A DNA stretch of 64,000 nucleotides from Burkholderiales bacterium (GCA_020848435.1 JADLAC010000024.1:1-64000); one strand, 5' to 3'. Positions 41,734 to 50,555 are shown, counted from the first letter of the stretch. Notes: generated by a model from the letters alone, not told the origin. Program-made: numbers and translations.

Positions 41734-43809
41734 ATGCGGCTTGGCCTGGGCGCAAAGTTCTCAGTCGCCGTGGTGACGATACTGGCGCTCACCATGGCGG
41801 CCAACACCCTGTATTTCGTGCACACGTCGTCCCGATTCCACGAAAATCAGCTCGTCGAGCGCGGGCTCGCGCTCGGACGGTTGATTTCCCTGGTGAGCCC
41901 GGATGCCATTCTCGGCTACGACTTCCTGCTGCTCAACGACTACACCCGCCAGCTCGGGTCGCAACCCGACGTGGTCTACGGGGTGATCGTCAGCGCCAAG
42001 GGCGATCCGATCAGCTCCTATGTCGACGAATGCCACCCGGACGTAAGACAGCACCTCCAACACAATGCAGCCAGCGGCATCCTCGAGCTACTGAAGCAGC
42101 TGGAGAGCCAGGCGGAGCTCACCCGCATGGAGTTCCCGATCATGCACAACGACGTGTTGCTCGGGCGTTTCCTGGTCGGTTTGAGCAAACAGTCGCTGCA
42201 GGACCAGTTTCGCCGCCAGCTCACCGGCCAGGCGATCGCCTGGAGCGCGATCGTCGTGTTCCTCAGCGTGGCGATCCATGCCGTGTTCCGCTTCAACGTC
42301 ATGTACCCCATCCAGACGCTGATCGCCGCATCCAAGCGGGTCGGCCGCGGCGAGCACACGGCCGTCGAGGTCAAGTCGACCGACGAGCTCGGCCTGCTCG
42401 CCCAGGCATTCAACGCCATGGCCGAGGAAGTGCGCAAGGAACAGGACAAGCTGTACCGGCAGGCGAATTTCGACACGCTGACCGGGCTGCCGAACCGCAT
42501 GATGGCGCTCGATCGCATCGCCCAGGAAATTGCCCGCTCCCAGCGCACACTGCAACGCTTCGCGCTGTTCTTCATCGATCTCGACGACTTCAAGAGCGTC
42601 AACGACTCCCTCGGCCATGCGGTCGGCGACGAGCTGCTGGTCGCCACCGCGCAGCGCCTGCGCGCCACGCTGCGCGATTCGGACACGGTCGCTCGGCTGG
42701 GCGGAGACGAATTCCTGGTCCTAGTGAGTGATGTGGAGAACGATATCCGGGTAGAGGAAATCGCCGAGCGCCTGATCCGGGCGATCTCCGAGCCGCAGCA
42801 TCTGGGCGGCCGCAAGGTGGTCGCGCGCTGCAGCATCGGCATCGCGCTGTTCCCGGACAACGGCGATAGCATCGCATCGCTGATGGCGAACGCGGACAAC
42901 GCGATGTACCAGGCCAAAGCCGGCGGTAAGGGATCCGCGATCTTCTTCACCGAAGAGATGAACACCCGGCTGCACGATCGAATGCAGATGGAGCAGGACC
43001 TGAACGCTGCGATCGAGTCGGGGCAGCTTTCGCTGAACTACCAACCCATCCTCGACGCCGCCACCCAGGAGCATCGCGGCGCCGAGGTGCTGCTGCGCTG
43101 GAACCATCCGGAGAGGGGTCCCGTCAGTCCCGCGGTGTTCGTTCCCCTTGCCGAAGCGACCGGCCAGATCGTGCGCATCGGCGACTGGGTGCTCGAACAG
43201 GCATGCCGCAACTGGACGCAGTGGTCACAACGCGGCATCGAGCCCGGGTTCCTCGCCATCAACATTTCGCGCGTACAGTTCCGCAAACGCTTCTCGAAGC
43301 GCCTCGCGGAGCTGATGACGCAGCACGGCGTTCCGCCGCAAGCGCTCGAGCTCGAGATCACCGAGAGCGTACTCCTGGACGACCACACCCACGTCGCCGA
43401 AGAGCTCAACAGCCTGCGGGCAGCCGGCGTAAGCCTCTCGCTGGACGACTTCGGCACCGGCTACTCGTCGCTCAGCTATCTGAAGCGGTTCCGCTTCGAC
43501 GTGCTGAAGATCGACCGCGCGTTCGTGCACGGACTGCCCGGCGACCCCGAGGACGTCTCGCTGGTGAAGGCGATTCTGGCGATGGCGCGAGGCCTCGACC
43601 TGCACGTCGTCGCCGAAGGAGTGGAAAACCAGGAACAGCTCGCGTTCCTCACCGCGCAGGGCTGCGAGCTCGCGCAAGGCTACCTGCTTTCCCGGCCCTT
43701 GGATGAGGCAAGCTACGTTCGTTACCTCGACCAGCGCCAAGCCGGCGTCCAGCCGCTGCAACTGGCGTCCGCCCGCGGCAGGCAGCGCCGGCTCGCGGCG
43801 TCCGCGTGA
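41734..43809 (+). CDS. Membrane GGDEF-EAL protein (c-di-GMP synthesis/breakdown)
   Basis: Protein of 691 aa. A first membrane segment (about 8-28), a periplasmic domain of about 140 residues, a second segment (about 168-188) and a HAMP-like linker precede GGDEF (from about 246) and EAL (from about 415) domains. RLGGDEF (321-327) and the inhibitory RxxD site (314-317) are intact, so it can probably make c-di-GMP. In the EAL domain the motif is EVL (451-453); the Glu is kept, as are DDFGTGY (571-577), LKIDRAF and EGVE (628-631), so phosphodiesterase activity is also likely. The next gene encodes a periplasmic binding protein 15 bases away, a candidate input for its periplasmic domain. Confidence 0.95.
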   Translation: MRLGLGAKFSVAVVTILALTMAANTLYFVHTSSRFHENQLVERGLALGRLISLVSPDAILGYDFLLLNDYTRQLGSQPDVVYGVIVSAKGDPISSYVDECHPDVRQHLQHNAASGILELLKQLESQAELTRMEFPIMHNDVLLGRFLVGLSKQSLQDQFRRQLTGQAIAWSAIVVFLSVAIHAVFRFNVMYPIQTLIAASKRVGRGEHTAVEVKSTDELGLLAQAFNAMAEEVRKEQDKLYRQANFDTLTGLPNRMMALDRIAQEIARSQRTLQRFALFFIDLDDFKSVNDSLGHAVGDELLVATAQRLRATLRDSDTVARLGGDEFLVLVSDVENDIRVEEIAERLIRAISEPQHLGGRKVVARCSIGIALFPDNGDSIASLMANADNAMYQAKAGGKGSAIFFTEEMNTRLHDRMQMEQDLNAAIESGQLSLNYQPILDAATQEHRGAEVLLRWNHPERGPVSPAVFVPLAEATGQIVRIGDWVLEQACRNWTQWSQRGIEPGFLAINISRVQFRKRFSKRLAELMTQHGVPPQALELEITESVLLDDHTHVAEELNSLRAAGVSLSLDDFGTGYSSLSYLKRFRFDVLKIDRAFVHGLPGDPEDVSLVKAILAMARGLDLHVVAEGVENQEQLAFLTAQGCELAQGYLLSRPLDEASYVRYLDQRQAGVQPLQLASARGRQRRLAASA

Positions 43810-43824
43810 CCCAACACTACAGCG

Positions 43825-44745
43825 ATGATTACGACCATGCGCATACCCTGGAGCCTGTCGGACTTGATTTCACCGATGCTGCCGAGCAGCCCCCGCGCCC
43901 TCTTGATGCTCCTGCTGGGATGGCTGGCCGCGATCACGGCTGTACCGCTGCGTGCGGCCGACCCACCCCTCGTGATGGGTATCCTCCCGCGCTTCAACGC
44001 GACTGAGACGACGACGCGTTACGCGCCCATGGCCGAGCACCTGGCCGAGCGGCTCGGACGCCCGGTGACGCTCGTCACGTCGAAGGATTTCGATTCTTTC
44101 TGGCGCGGCATCGATGAGCAGCGCTACGACATCGTGCAGTACAACCAGTATCAATACATCCGCTCGTCGAAAACCTACCAGGTCATCGCGCACAACAAGG
44201 AATTCGGCAAGAGCACGCTCGCCGGCGTGCTCTACGTCCGCAAGGACAGCAACATCACCAGCGTGAAACAGCTCCGCGGGCGCGCCGTGCTCTTCGGCGG
44301 CGGCGAGGACGCAATGATCGGCTACATCGCCCCGATGTACATGCTGTTGCAAGCCGGCCTCTCGAAGAACGACATCAAGTCACGCTTCGCGGTGAATCCG
44401 CTCAACTCGGTGATCGGCGTGTTTCATCGCCAAGCCGACGCCGCGGGCTCCGGTGATAACGCGGTGGGTCAACCGGCGCTGAAGAACGCGATCAACACCG
44501 ACGAGCTCGCCGTGCTGGCGGAATCCGAGCAGCTCCTGCACCTGCCCTGGGCGGTCAAGCGCAGCATGGCGGCGCAGGCGCGCGATGCGATCCAGGCGGC
44601 CCTGGCCGAGCTCGAAACCAGCGAGGCCGGCAGAAAGGTATTGAAATCCGCGGTGCTTACGGGTATAGGAAAGGCAGCGGACAAAGACTACGATGCGCAC
44701 CGCAAGATGATTCGGGCCGTCGCGGGAGGTTCCGCCGTACCGTAA
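43825..44745 (+). CDS. PhnD-type periplasmic phosphate/phosphonate-like binding protein
   Basis: Protein of 306 aa with a signal peptide (ALLMLLLGWLAAITAVPLRA, cleavage before ADPP). The mature part begins VMGILPRFNATETTTRYAPMAEHLAERLGRPV, the PhnD pattern, followed by DIVQYNQYQYIRS and RGRAVLFGGGEDAMIGY. Family members bind oxyanions such as phosphonate, phosphite or related ligands. No ABC permease or ATPase gene is nearby, so it is more likely to sense than to import. It lies 15 bases after the GGDEF-EAL gene and 19 before a cytochrome gene. The ATG at 43825 has a poor ribosome binding site; an alternative is 43837. Confidence 0.88.
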   Translation: MITTMRIPWSLSDLISPMLPSSPRALLMLLLGWLAAITAVPLRAADPPLVMGILPRFNATETTTRYAPMAEHLAERLGRPVTLVTSKDFDSFWRGIDEQRYDIVQYNQYQYIRSSKTYQVIAHNKEFGKSTLAGVLYVRKDSNITSVKQLRGRAVLFGGGEDAMIGYIAPMYMLLQAGLSKNDIKSRFAVNPLNSVIGVFHRQADAAGSGDNAVGQPALKNAINTDELAVLAESEQLLHLPWAVKRSMAAQARDAIQAALAELETSEAGRKVLKSAVLTGIGKAADKDYDAHRKMIRAVAGGSAVP

Positions 44746-44764
44746 ACATAGATCAGGGAGCTCG

Positions 44765-45301
44765 ATGGACCATCCGCGCCTGCGCGCGAAACTTTCGCGG
44801 GTTGCCATAGCGCTGCTCCCGGTCGCATCGATCGCGCTTTTCGTCGTGTGGGCTCATTTCGGCTCCGGGATTCCCACCTTTCGCTCGCAAGCCTCCGCAG
44901 CCCCCGGCTGGAGCGAGTTCCGGCGCGCGTACGGGATCGACAGTTTCGGCACCGACGGCTATTTCACGCGCGGCGTGCAGAATGGCTACAGCCTGTTCTA
45001 CTTCACGCCCGGCTACGCCAGCCGCTTTACCCGCAAGAGCGGGCATGAGGCCGTGCACTCCTGCGCGCACTGCCATTCGGTGGAGGATCTCGCCTACGCG
45101 CTCGTGAATTCCGATCGCTACGATGCGAAGCTCGGCAAACGCGTGGCGTTCGAAGAGCGCATCATGCGCTGCTACGTCGAACCGATGGACGGTTTCGTCC
45201 CGACGCTCTACGATCCGGCAGTGCGCGATATCCGCCTGCTCGCTCGCGCGGTGGCCCACCGCCTCGAGCTGGGCGAGGGCGCCCGCAGGGAGGGAGGGTA
45301 A
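44765..45301 (+). CDS. Membrane-anchored one-heme cytochrome c
   Basis: Protein of 178 aa. An uncleaved N-terminal anchor or signal (VAIALLPVASIALFVVWAHF) leads into a domain with a single heme motif CAHCH at residues 100-104. ERIMRCYVEPMDGFVPTLYDPAVRDIRLLARAVAHRL resembles the SoxA/TsdA-type fold, in which a Cys (here in MRCY) or Met serves as second heme ligand. It would carry electrons in the periplasm, probably with the two-heme protein encoded 4 bases downstream. It has a low count of hemes for its size; identification beyond the fold is uncertain. Confidence 0.8.
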   Translation: MDHPRLRAKLSRVAIALLPVASIALFVVWAHFGSGIPTFRSQASAAPGWSEFRRAYGIDSFGTDGYFTRGVQNGYSLFYFTPGYASRFTRKSGHEAVHSCAHCHSVEDLAYALVNSDRYDAKLGKRVAFEERIMRCYVEPMDGFVPTLYDPAVRDIRLLARAVAHRLELGEGARREGG

Positions 45302-45305
45302 GGCG

Positions 45306-46403
45306 GTGAGCAGTCGTGCCGCCGGATGGATCCGGATCGTCGTCGTCGCCGCGGTGCTCGCCGCGCTGTACGCCCTCGCGTTGCACAAGCATGCCGAACG
45401 CGAGCGGCTGCGCGACGCGCCGGTCGCGCTCACCGCGGATTGCCGTGCGAAGCTCGAAGCGTACGGACTTCGAGCCGGCGGCCATTACCGCTCTCCGTAC
45501 CTGCAACGCACCGGCGTGAACCCGGATGCACGGCAGGGCTATCGCGAGCAGGACGTGCGAGCAATACAGCGCGGCTGTAATCTCATCGACGATCTCCAGG
45601 GCTACCAGGCGAAGGGGGGCGCGCCTGAACGCTGGCATGCGAGCCGCTTCGTGCGCGGCACCTCGACCACCTGTGTACACTGCCATCAGAGCGTCGGTGA
45701 CAAGCACGACGGCGAAGGACGGCGCATTCCCGGCTCGAACAACCTCGGCGCCTCGTGGGTCATGGCGGACATGTACGATCGCTTCACCGGTCTGTTGCTA
45801 CCGCACGAGCTGCGCCAGATGCAATGCTTCATCAATTCCTCCAACGGCTTCAAGCCCAATGCCGCGGACGACGTCATCCGCGACATCACCGCCTATAGCC
45901 GCTTCCTTTCCGGCGCGCTCGGCATGAAGATCGGGAACCGCTATCCGGAACAGGGCATCGAGGAGATTCCGGCATCGGCAACGCGCCGGCGCGGTGACGA
46001 TTACGTGCGCGGCGCGCACACCTATCGCGAGCGCTGCGCGGCCTGCCACGGGCTGCAAGCGCTCGGCAATGTCGTGGACGGGCGCACCCGCTACCCTGCC
46101 CTTGCCGGGCCCGAATCGTTCAGCCTCGACTCGAGGATGAACTTCACGGCGGTCAACACCATCATGCCGGGCTTCATCTGCCGCAACATGCCCCCAGGCG
46201 CCGAAGGCAGTCTCGATCCGCAGCAATGCCGCGATATCGCGTACTACCTGAGCACGCTGCCGCGACCGGCAGGGGACCGGCAAGGCCCGCTGGCCGCATT
46301 GTGGCAGCAGGGCATGATGATCGTCATGCCCCCGCTCACGCGCTACGCGGAGACACTGGGCGGTCGGCCGCAGACACACACGCAGGCGCATTCGAGCCGA
46401 TGA
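45306..46403 (+). CDS. Two-heme cytochrome c, thiosulfate dehydrogenase (TsdA)-like
   Basis: Protein of 365 aa with an N-terminal anchor (WIRIVVVAAVLAALYALAL) and two heme motifs, CVHCH (123-127) and CAACH (244-248). The first domain (GSNNLGASWVMADMYDRFTG, MQCFINSSNGFKP) follows the SoxA-like half of TsdA and the second is a class I cytochrome with MPGF as probable Met ligand. TsdA joins two thiosulfates to tetrathionate; the MQCF Cys could be the axial ligand typical of that enzyme. GTG at 45306 was chosen because GGGAGGG precedes it and the anchor follows. Its stop overlaps the permease start. Substrate unproven. Confidence 0.8.
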   Translation: MSSRAAGWIRIVVVAAVLAALYALALHKHAERERLRDAPVALTADCRAKLEAYGLRAGGHYRSPYLQRTGVNPDARQGYREQDVRAIQRGCNLIDDLQGYQAKGGAPERWHASRFVRGTSTTCVHCHQSVGDKHDGEGRRIPGSNNLGASWVMADMYDRFTGLLLPHELRQMQCFINSSNGFKPNAADDVIRDITAYSRFLSGALGMKIGNRYPEQGIEEIPASATRRRGDDYVRGAHTYRERCAACHGLQALGNVVDGRTRYPALAGPESFSLDSRMNFTAVNTIMPGFICRNMPPGAEGSLDPQQCRDIAYYLSTLPRPAGDRQGPLAALWQQGMMIVMPPLTRYAETLGGRPQTHTQAHSSR

Positions 46404-47995
46404 ACGTGGTGGGCGGCGCCGTGCTGCGCAGCGTCGCGGCGCTACGGGCGAATTTCGTCGTCGGGCTCACCCTCGCCGTGGTCACGCTGCCGCAGGCCAT
46501 CGCGTTCGCAACCACCCTCGCCGGCCTGCCGCCGCACTTCGGCATCTACGCCGCCATCTGGGGCGTATTGTTCACGGCGATCCTCAATCCCTCACGCGTG
46601 TTCAGCGGCGGCCCGAACACGACCATGTCGGCCGCGATCGGGATCACGCTGCTTCCCGTGGCCCCGCCGTTCGGGGCCGACTACATGGGCTACGCGCTCA
46701 CGCTCATCCTGCTGGCCGGGCTCGTGCAGATGCTGTTCGTGCTGGTGCGCCCGCTCGGGCGCATGCTCGATCTGATCAACGAGCCGGTCATCAACGGGCT
46801 GATCTGCGGTATCGGGCTGTTTCTGATCTTCAAGTCGCTCACGAGCTTCGGCGGCCTGCCTATCAACACCCAAGTCGAGTGGCCCTTGTGGATCGCGTGG
46901 CAGTCGCTGCTTGCCGTGCTGGAGCTCGGCAACATGCATGCGATCCAGATCGGGCTCATCACCCTGGTGACGAGCCTGGTCGCGCGCCGGGTCTATGTCC
47001 TGCGCAACTGGTCGATCCTGATCGGCGTGGCGGCCGGGACGGCGTATTCGCAGTACCTCAACGCGACGATCGGGCTGCAGAACACGCTGATCGAGCAGAT
47101 CGCCAACCTCTCCCGGATCGGACTGGTGCTGCCGTCGGTGCCGCTGTTCAACCAGGAAGCGATGTCGGACATCATCGCCATCCTGCCGGGTGCGATCACC
47201 CTCGCGCTGCTCGGGTTGTTCCAGACGGTCGCGGCGATGCGCCGCATGAACCGCAAGATCGGCAGCTATACCGACAGCCGCAAGGGCATATTCGCGGATG
47301 CGGTCTCCAACTGCGTGCTGCCGTTCCTGTCGTCGCTGCCGACGTGCGCCTCCTTCAACCGCATGTGGCTGGTCTACAGCCTGGGCGGTCATAGCCGCTG
47401 GAGCTCGGTCAGCTCGGCGATCGTCCTGCTCGCGATGGTGCTTTTTCTCGCCCCGGTGATCGCGATCATCCCGATGCCCGCCATGGCCGCCGTGATCATG
47501 CTGCTGGGCGCGAACATGATCAATTGGGAGGACATCCGGCCGCATTTTTCCAGCCGCCGCGAGGCTACGGTGTTCCTCGCATCCTTTCTCTCGGTGCTGT
47601 TCCTGGATCTGTTCGGCGCGGTCGTCGCGGGTTCGGTGCTCGCCATCGCCTATTCCAAATGGGAGCAGGCGCATCCGAGCATCACGCCCGAGGACGGCGT
47701 GCTGAAGATACGCGGCAACATCTATTACGGCTCGCTGCCGGTGATCGAAGCGACCTACCATCGCGCGCTGGAGCGCAACCCCAAGATCAGGCTCGACATC
47801 TCCGAGTGCTTCTATATCGACCAGGAGGGCATCCGCTGGCTCGCCGCGGCCAAGGCCCGGCAGGCCATCGAGCTCATCGACCGGCGCAAGGGCCAGGACC
47901 GGCGCAGACTCCAGCGGCGCACTGCCGCGGACGCGAAGCGGATGGCGGGCAGGCGGCGCAGCCGCCAGGATCGGCGGCAGCGCCATCTATTCTGA
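46400..47995 (+). CDS. SulP-family anion permease with STAS domain and Arg-rich tail
   Basis: Protein of 531 aa. About 10-12 membrane segments with LTLAVVTLPQAIAFATTLAGLPPHFGIYAA and SGGPNTTMSAAIGI mark the SulP substrate region. A short STAS domain covers about residues 430-490 (LKIRGNIYYGSLPVIE, LDISECFYIDQEGIRWL); the Ser/Thr usual after FID is replaced by Gln-Glu (474-475), so phosphorylation control there is unlikely. The last 35 residues contain about 15 Arg. SulP proteins move sulfate, bicarbonate or other anions. The ATG overlaps the cytochrome stop as ATGA, so the two are translated together, an uncommon partnership. Confidence 0.92.
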   Translation: MNVVGGAVLRSVAALRANFVVGLTLAVVTLPQAIAFATTLAGLPPHFGIYAAIWGVLFTAILNPSRVFSGGPNTTMSAAIGITLLPVAPPFGADYMGYALTLILLAGLVQMLFVLVRPLGRMLDLINEPVINGLICGIGLFLIFKSLTSFGGLPINTQVEWPLWIAWQSLLAVLELGNMHAIQIGLITLVTSLVARRVYVLRNWSILIGVAAGTAYSQYLNATIGLQNTLIEQIANLSRIGLVLPSVPLFNQEAMSDIIAILPGAITLALLGLFQTVAAMRRMNRKIGSYTDSRKGIFADAVSNCVLPFLSSLPTCASFNRMWLVYSLGGHSRWSSVSSAIVLLAMVLFLAPVIAIIPMPAMAAVIMLLGANMINWEDIRPHFSSRREATVFLASFLSVLFLDLFGAVVAGSVLAIAYSKWEQAHPSITPEDGVLKIRGNIYYGSLPVIEATYHRALERNPKIRLDISECFYIDQEGIRWLAAAKARQAIELIDRRKGQDRRRLQRRTAADAKRMAGRRRSRQDRRQRHLF

Positions 47996-48137
47996 GCGCC
48001 GCCCCTGACGGAGGCGCTGGTCCTTTCTCGTGCAGGCGTCGCGCGGCGACCTTTGGCGCACGCGCGGGTGCAATTCGTGCTGGGATCGGGCCGACGGCGG
48101 CGTTCCCGTGCGGAGCGCGCACCGGCCAGGAGCGACG

Positions 48138-49217
48138 ATGGATCCAGCCCACGATATTCGAACCGGCCAGGCACCGCCCGCCTTGAGCCGCAGCGCGTTC
48201 TCGGCACGCTACCAGGCGCGTTTCTTTGACCCGCGGTTTCGTGCAGAACAAGCCGCCATCGAGCGCCTGGAAGAGATCGCTTGGCGCAACTACTGCGACG
48301 CCCGCAAGGCCCCGCTGACCGAGCCCGCCGGCGATGCTTTTGCCGATCCCGCGTACGAGCTGTCGGTCGAGTGGAAGCAGGCGCGTGAGCGCCTGTTGGC
48401 CGCGCAACAACGCCAGCGCGATCCCGCCACGCGCTCGCGCGTGCTGGTCGTGTGCTCATCGCCGCGCAATGACGGCACCTGCCCCGGGGAAGTCTCGAAG
48501 ACCTGGCGCCTCGCGATCGTCACGCGTGAAGTCCTGCAGGCCGAGAGCGTCGAGGTCGACTTGCTCGATTTGAGTCGCTTGAGCTCGGACTTCGACCTGC
48601 GCATCCATCCGTGCAAGGGTTGCGTTTCGACCGCGCAGCCGCTCTGCCATTGGCCGTGTAGCTGCTACCCCAACCACGAGCTCGGCCAAGTCAACGACTG
48701 GATGAACGAGATCTACGAGCGTTGGACGGCTGCGCATGGCATCGTGTTGCTCGCGCCGGTGCATTGGTACATGGCGTCCAGCCCGATGAAGCTCATGATG
48801 GACCGGCTGGTGTGCGCGGACGGCGGCAACGCCGACCCCACCTCTACCCACGGCAAGAACGTGGCCGAAGCGAAGGCGCTGGAGCTGCGCGGCTGGGGCT
48901 ATCCCAAGCATCTGCGCGGACGCGCCTACGGCGTCGTCGTGCACGGCGACGTAGCCGGCTTCGAAAGCACCCGCCGAGCCTTGTGCGACTGGCTCGACTG
49001 GATGGGCCTGATCGACGCTGGTCCGATGGCGCGTCTGGACCGCTCGATCGGCTACTACCAGCCCTATGCGACCAGTCACGCGGCGCTCGACCGCGACAGC
49101 GGCGTGCAGGAAGAAACGCGCAACGTCGCGCGCGCTGTCGCTCAGGCCGTCGCCGCCATCCGCGCCGGTGTTTCGCTCGCGCCCGACTCCGGCCTGATGC
49201 CGCCACGGCCGAAGTAG
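48138..49217 (+). CDS. Flavodoxin-fold NAD(P)H-dependent FMN oxidoreductase family protein
   Basis: Protein of 359 aa. The first 110 residues are helical and not part of the fold; the flavodoxin-like domain starts at RVLVVCSSPRNDGTCPGEVSKTW and continues with IVLLAPVHWYMASSPMKLMMDRLVC, the usual FMN and dimer regions. A cysteine-rich insert (HPCKGCVSTAQPLCHWPCSCYPNHE) lies between them; such cysteines can hold an Fe-S cluster in iron-sulfur flavoproteins, but spacing is not diagnostic. AGGAG precedes the ATG at 48138. It follows the SulP gene by 142 bases and may be co-transcribed. Confidence 0.82.
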   Translation: MDPAHDIRTGQAPPALSRSAFSARYQARFFDPRFRAEQAAIERLEEIAWRNYCDARKAPLTEPAGDAFADPAYELSVEWKQARERLLAAQQRQRDPATRSRVLVVCSSPRNDGTCPGEVSKTWRLAIVTREVLQAESVEVDLLDLSRLSSDFDLRIHPCKGCVSTAQPLCHWPCSCYPNHELGQVNDWMNEIYERWTAAHGIVLLAPVHWYMASSPMKLMMDRLVCADGGNADPTSTHGKNVAEAKALELRGWGYPKHLRGRAYGVVVHGDVAGFESTRRALCDWLDWMGLIDAGPMARLDRSIGYYQPYATSHAALDRDSGVQEETRNVARAVAQAVAAIRAGVSLAPDSGLMPPRPK

Positions 49218-49367
49218 GGAATGAATCGGCCCGACCGGGCGCGCGAAACGCAGCTTACTGGCGCTGAACCACCGACGGCACCTGTGCTCCACGCGGCGCG
49301 ATGGCAGCCTCCGCGGCCGGGTCGCGCGCCTGCTACTGTCGCGCCTGCTACTGATTGACGCAACCTC

Positions 49368-49381
49368 ATTACCCGGGTAAT
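49368..49381. promoter_or_regulatory. Palindrome and promoter of the AbrB-type antitoxin gene
   Basis: ATTACCCGGGTAAT is a perfect 14-base palindrome 8 bases before the start codon at 49390. TTGACG at 49355-49360 could be a -35, 17 bases before a weak TAATGT. Antitoxins of this type bind such palindromes to repress their own operon. Confidence 0.55.
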
Positions 49382-49389
49382 GTGCTTCC

Positions 49390-49683
49390 ATGCCAATCGC
49401 TCAATCCAAGCTCACGGCCCAAGGACAGATTTCCATTCCCGCCGAGGTACGAAGGAAGCTCGGTGTCGGGCCTGGCTCCGTCGTCGAATGGGATGAACGC
49501 GACGACGAGATCGTCGTCCGGCGTGCCGGCAAGCACACGTCGAGCGCAGTCCATGCCGCGTTGTTCGCAACAGTCCAACCCACGCCGCGCGCAAGCGTGA
49601 AGGACGCTGTCCGCGCGTACATGCGAAAGAAGCATGCGCGCCGTCGATACGATTGTCCTGGCACGTCTCCTGGTGCGCGATGA
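49390..49683 (+). CDS. SpoVT/AbrB-domain antitoxin (VapB-like)
   Basis: Protein of 97 aa. The swapped-hairpin AbrB domain (AQSKLTAQGQISIPAEVRRKLGVGPGSVVEWDERDDEIVVRRA) covers residues 4-46, followed by a helical toxin-binding tail (VKDAVRAYMRKKHARR). Antitoxins of this kind normally end near such a KKHARR segment at the toxin start codon. Here the frame runs on for about 14 codons into the toxin sequence, and the ATG of the PIN remnant lies inside it, so the normal stop has probably been lost. It may still bind its operator upstream. Confidence 0.85.
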   Translation: MPIAQSKLTAQGQISIPAEVRRKLGVGPGSVVEWDERDDEIVVRRAGKHTSSAVHAALFATVQPTPRASVKDAVRAYMRKKHARRRYDCPGTSPGAR

Positions 49684-49711
49684 TCAGGCGCAAGTCGCCG
49701 GCGCGCGGCGC
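49634..49711 (+). pseudogene. Truncated PIN-domain (VapC-like) toxin remnant
   Basis: The ATG at 49634 opens MRAVDTIVLARLLVRDD, the typical N-terminus of a PIN toxin (usual form AVDTNVLVRLLVRDD), including the first catalytic Asp at position 5. After about 26 codons the similarity ends and no other PIN acidic motif appears before the convergent IclR gene stop at 49767. A full VapC is about 130 aa, so roughly four fifths are missing. The exact break point cannot be placed by eye. Confidence 0.75.
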
Positions 49712-49766
49712 GTGCGCTCGCGTACAACTGACTCTGCAGAACGGAGGCAGGTCAGAACCGCGCTGA

Positions 49767-50555
49767 TCACGCCCACGCCAGCTCGGCGACCAGCGCCGCG
49801 TGGTCGCGCTCGATGCGGGTGGCTGCTTCCACCAGCATTTGCTTCACGGCGCCGATGCGACTTTCGGTGAACTCGGCCAGCGGTCCGGCCACGCCGATCG
49901 CGGCCAGCGGACGGCCCTCGCCGTCGCGAATCGCAACGCTCATGGATGCGCCGCCCGGGAGAATGTCGCCCAGGTTGATGCCGATGCCGCGCCGGCGTGA
50001 TTCGCGCCACATCTGGTCGTAGGTTCGCTCGCGGTGCGCCGCATTGCTGCGCAGGGCGCGGCGGTTGGCGGCGAGCACGCGGCTGCGCTCTCGCACCGGC
50101 AAGGCGAGCAGAATCGCCACACCCAGCGACGAGCCCGCCATCGGCAGGCGGCGTCCGACCTCGTTCATGATGTTGACCGAAGTGCGGCCGACACGGTCGA
50201 TGCACACGGTATCTTCACCGGAGCGCAGGGCGAGAAAAGCAACCCAACCGGTCTCTTCGGCGACGGCCGTGAGGCTCGCCCGGCAGGCACCCTGGAAGCG
50301 CGCACCCGAGGGCACGTTCAGGGCCAGCTCGTATAGCGCGGGGCCGGGCACATAGCGCTTGTCTCGAGGCCTTTGCCGCGCCAGGCGTAGCGCGGTCAAG
50401 CACGTCATGATGCGATACGCGGTGCTGGTCGTAAGCCCGCAGTGCGCGGCGAGGTCGGTCAACCGCCAGCCGATCTGGCGGCGCGCGCCCAGAGCCTTGA
50501 GCAGCTCGACGGTGCGAACGATGCTCTGGGTGCCGGGCGGAACCGTGCGGGTCAT
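49767..50555 (-). CDS. IclR-family transcriptional regulator
   Basis: Protein of 262 aa. The N-terminal winged helix (IVRTVELLKALGARR, LTDLAAHCGLTTSTAYRIMTCL) is followed by the effector domain (GWVAFLALRSGEDTVCIDRVG, RRRGIGINLGDILPGGASMSVAI, PLAAIGVAGP). The ATG at 50555 is at the right distance from the helix-turn-helix; the longer open frame upstream is not needed. Its gene is divergent from hyuA with a palindrome between them, so it most likely represses the hyuA-hyuB-mlrC-Bug operon until a pathway compound binds. Confidence 0.92.
   Translation of the reverse strand: MTRTVPPGTQSIVRTVELLKALGARRQIGWRLTDLAAHCGLTTSTAYRIMTCLTALRLARQRPRDKRYVPGPALYELALNVPSGARFQGACRASLTAVAEETGWVAFLALRSGEDTVCIDRVGRTSVNIMNEVGRRLPMAGSSLGVAILLALPVRERSRVLAANRRALRSNAAHRERTYDQMWRESRRRGIGINLGDILPGGASMSVAIRDGEGRPLAAIGVAGPLAEFTESRIGAVKQMLVEAATRIERDHAALVAELAWA

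Noticed and set aside
43084-43092. EVL instead of EAL as a sign of a dead phosphodiesterase
   Set aside because: The metal-binding Glu is kept, and the other catalytic motifs (DDFGTGY, LKIDRAF, EGVE) are intact, so loss of activity cannot be inferred.
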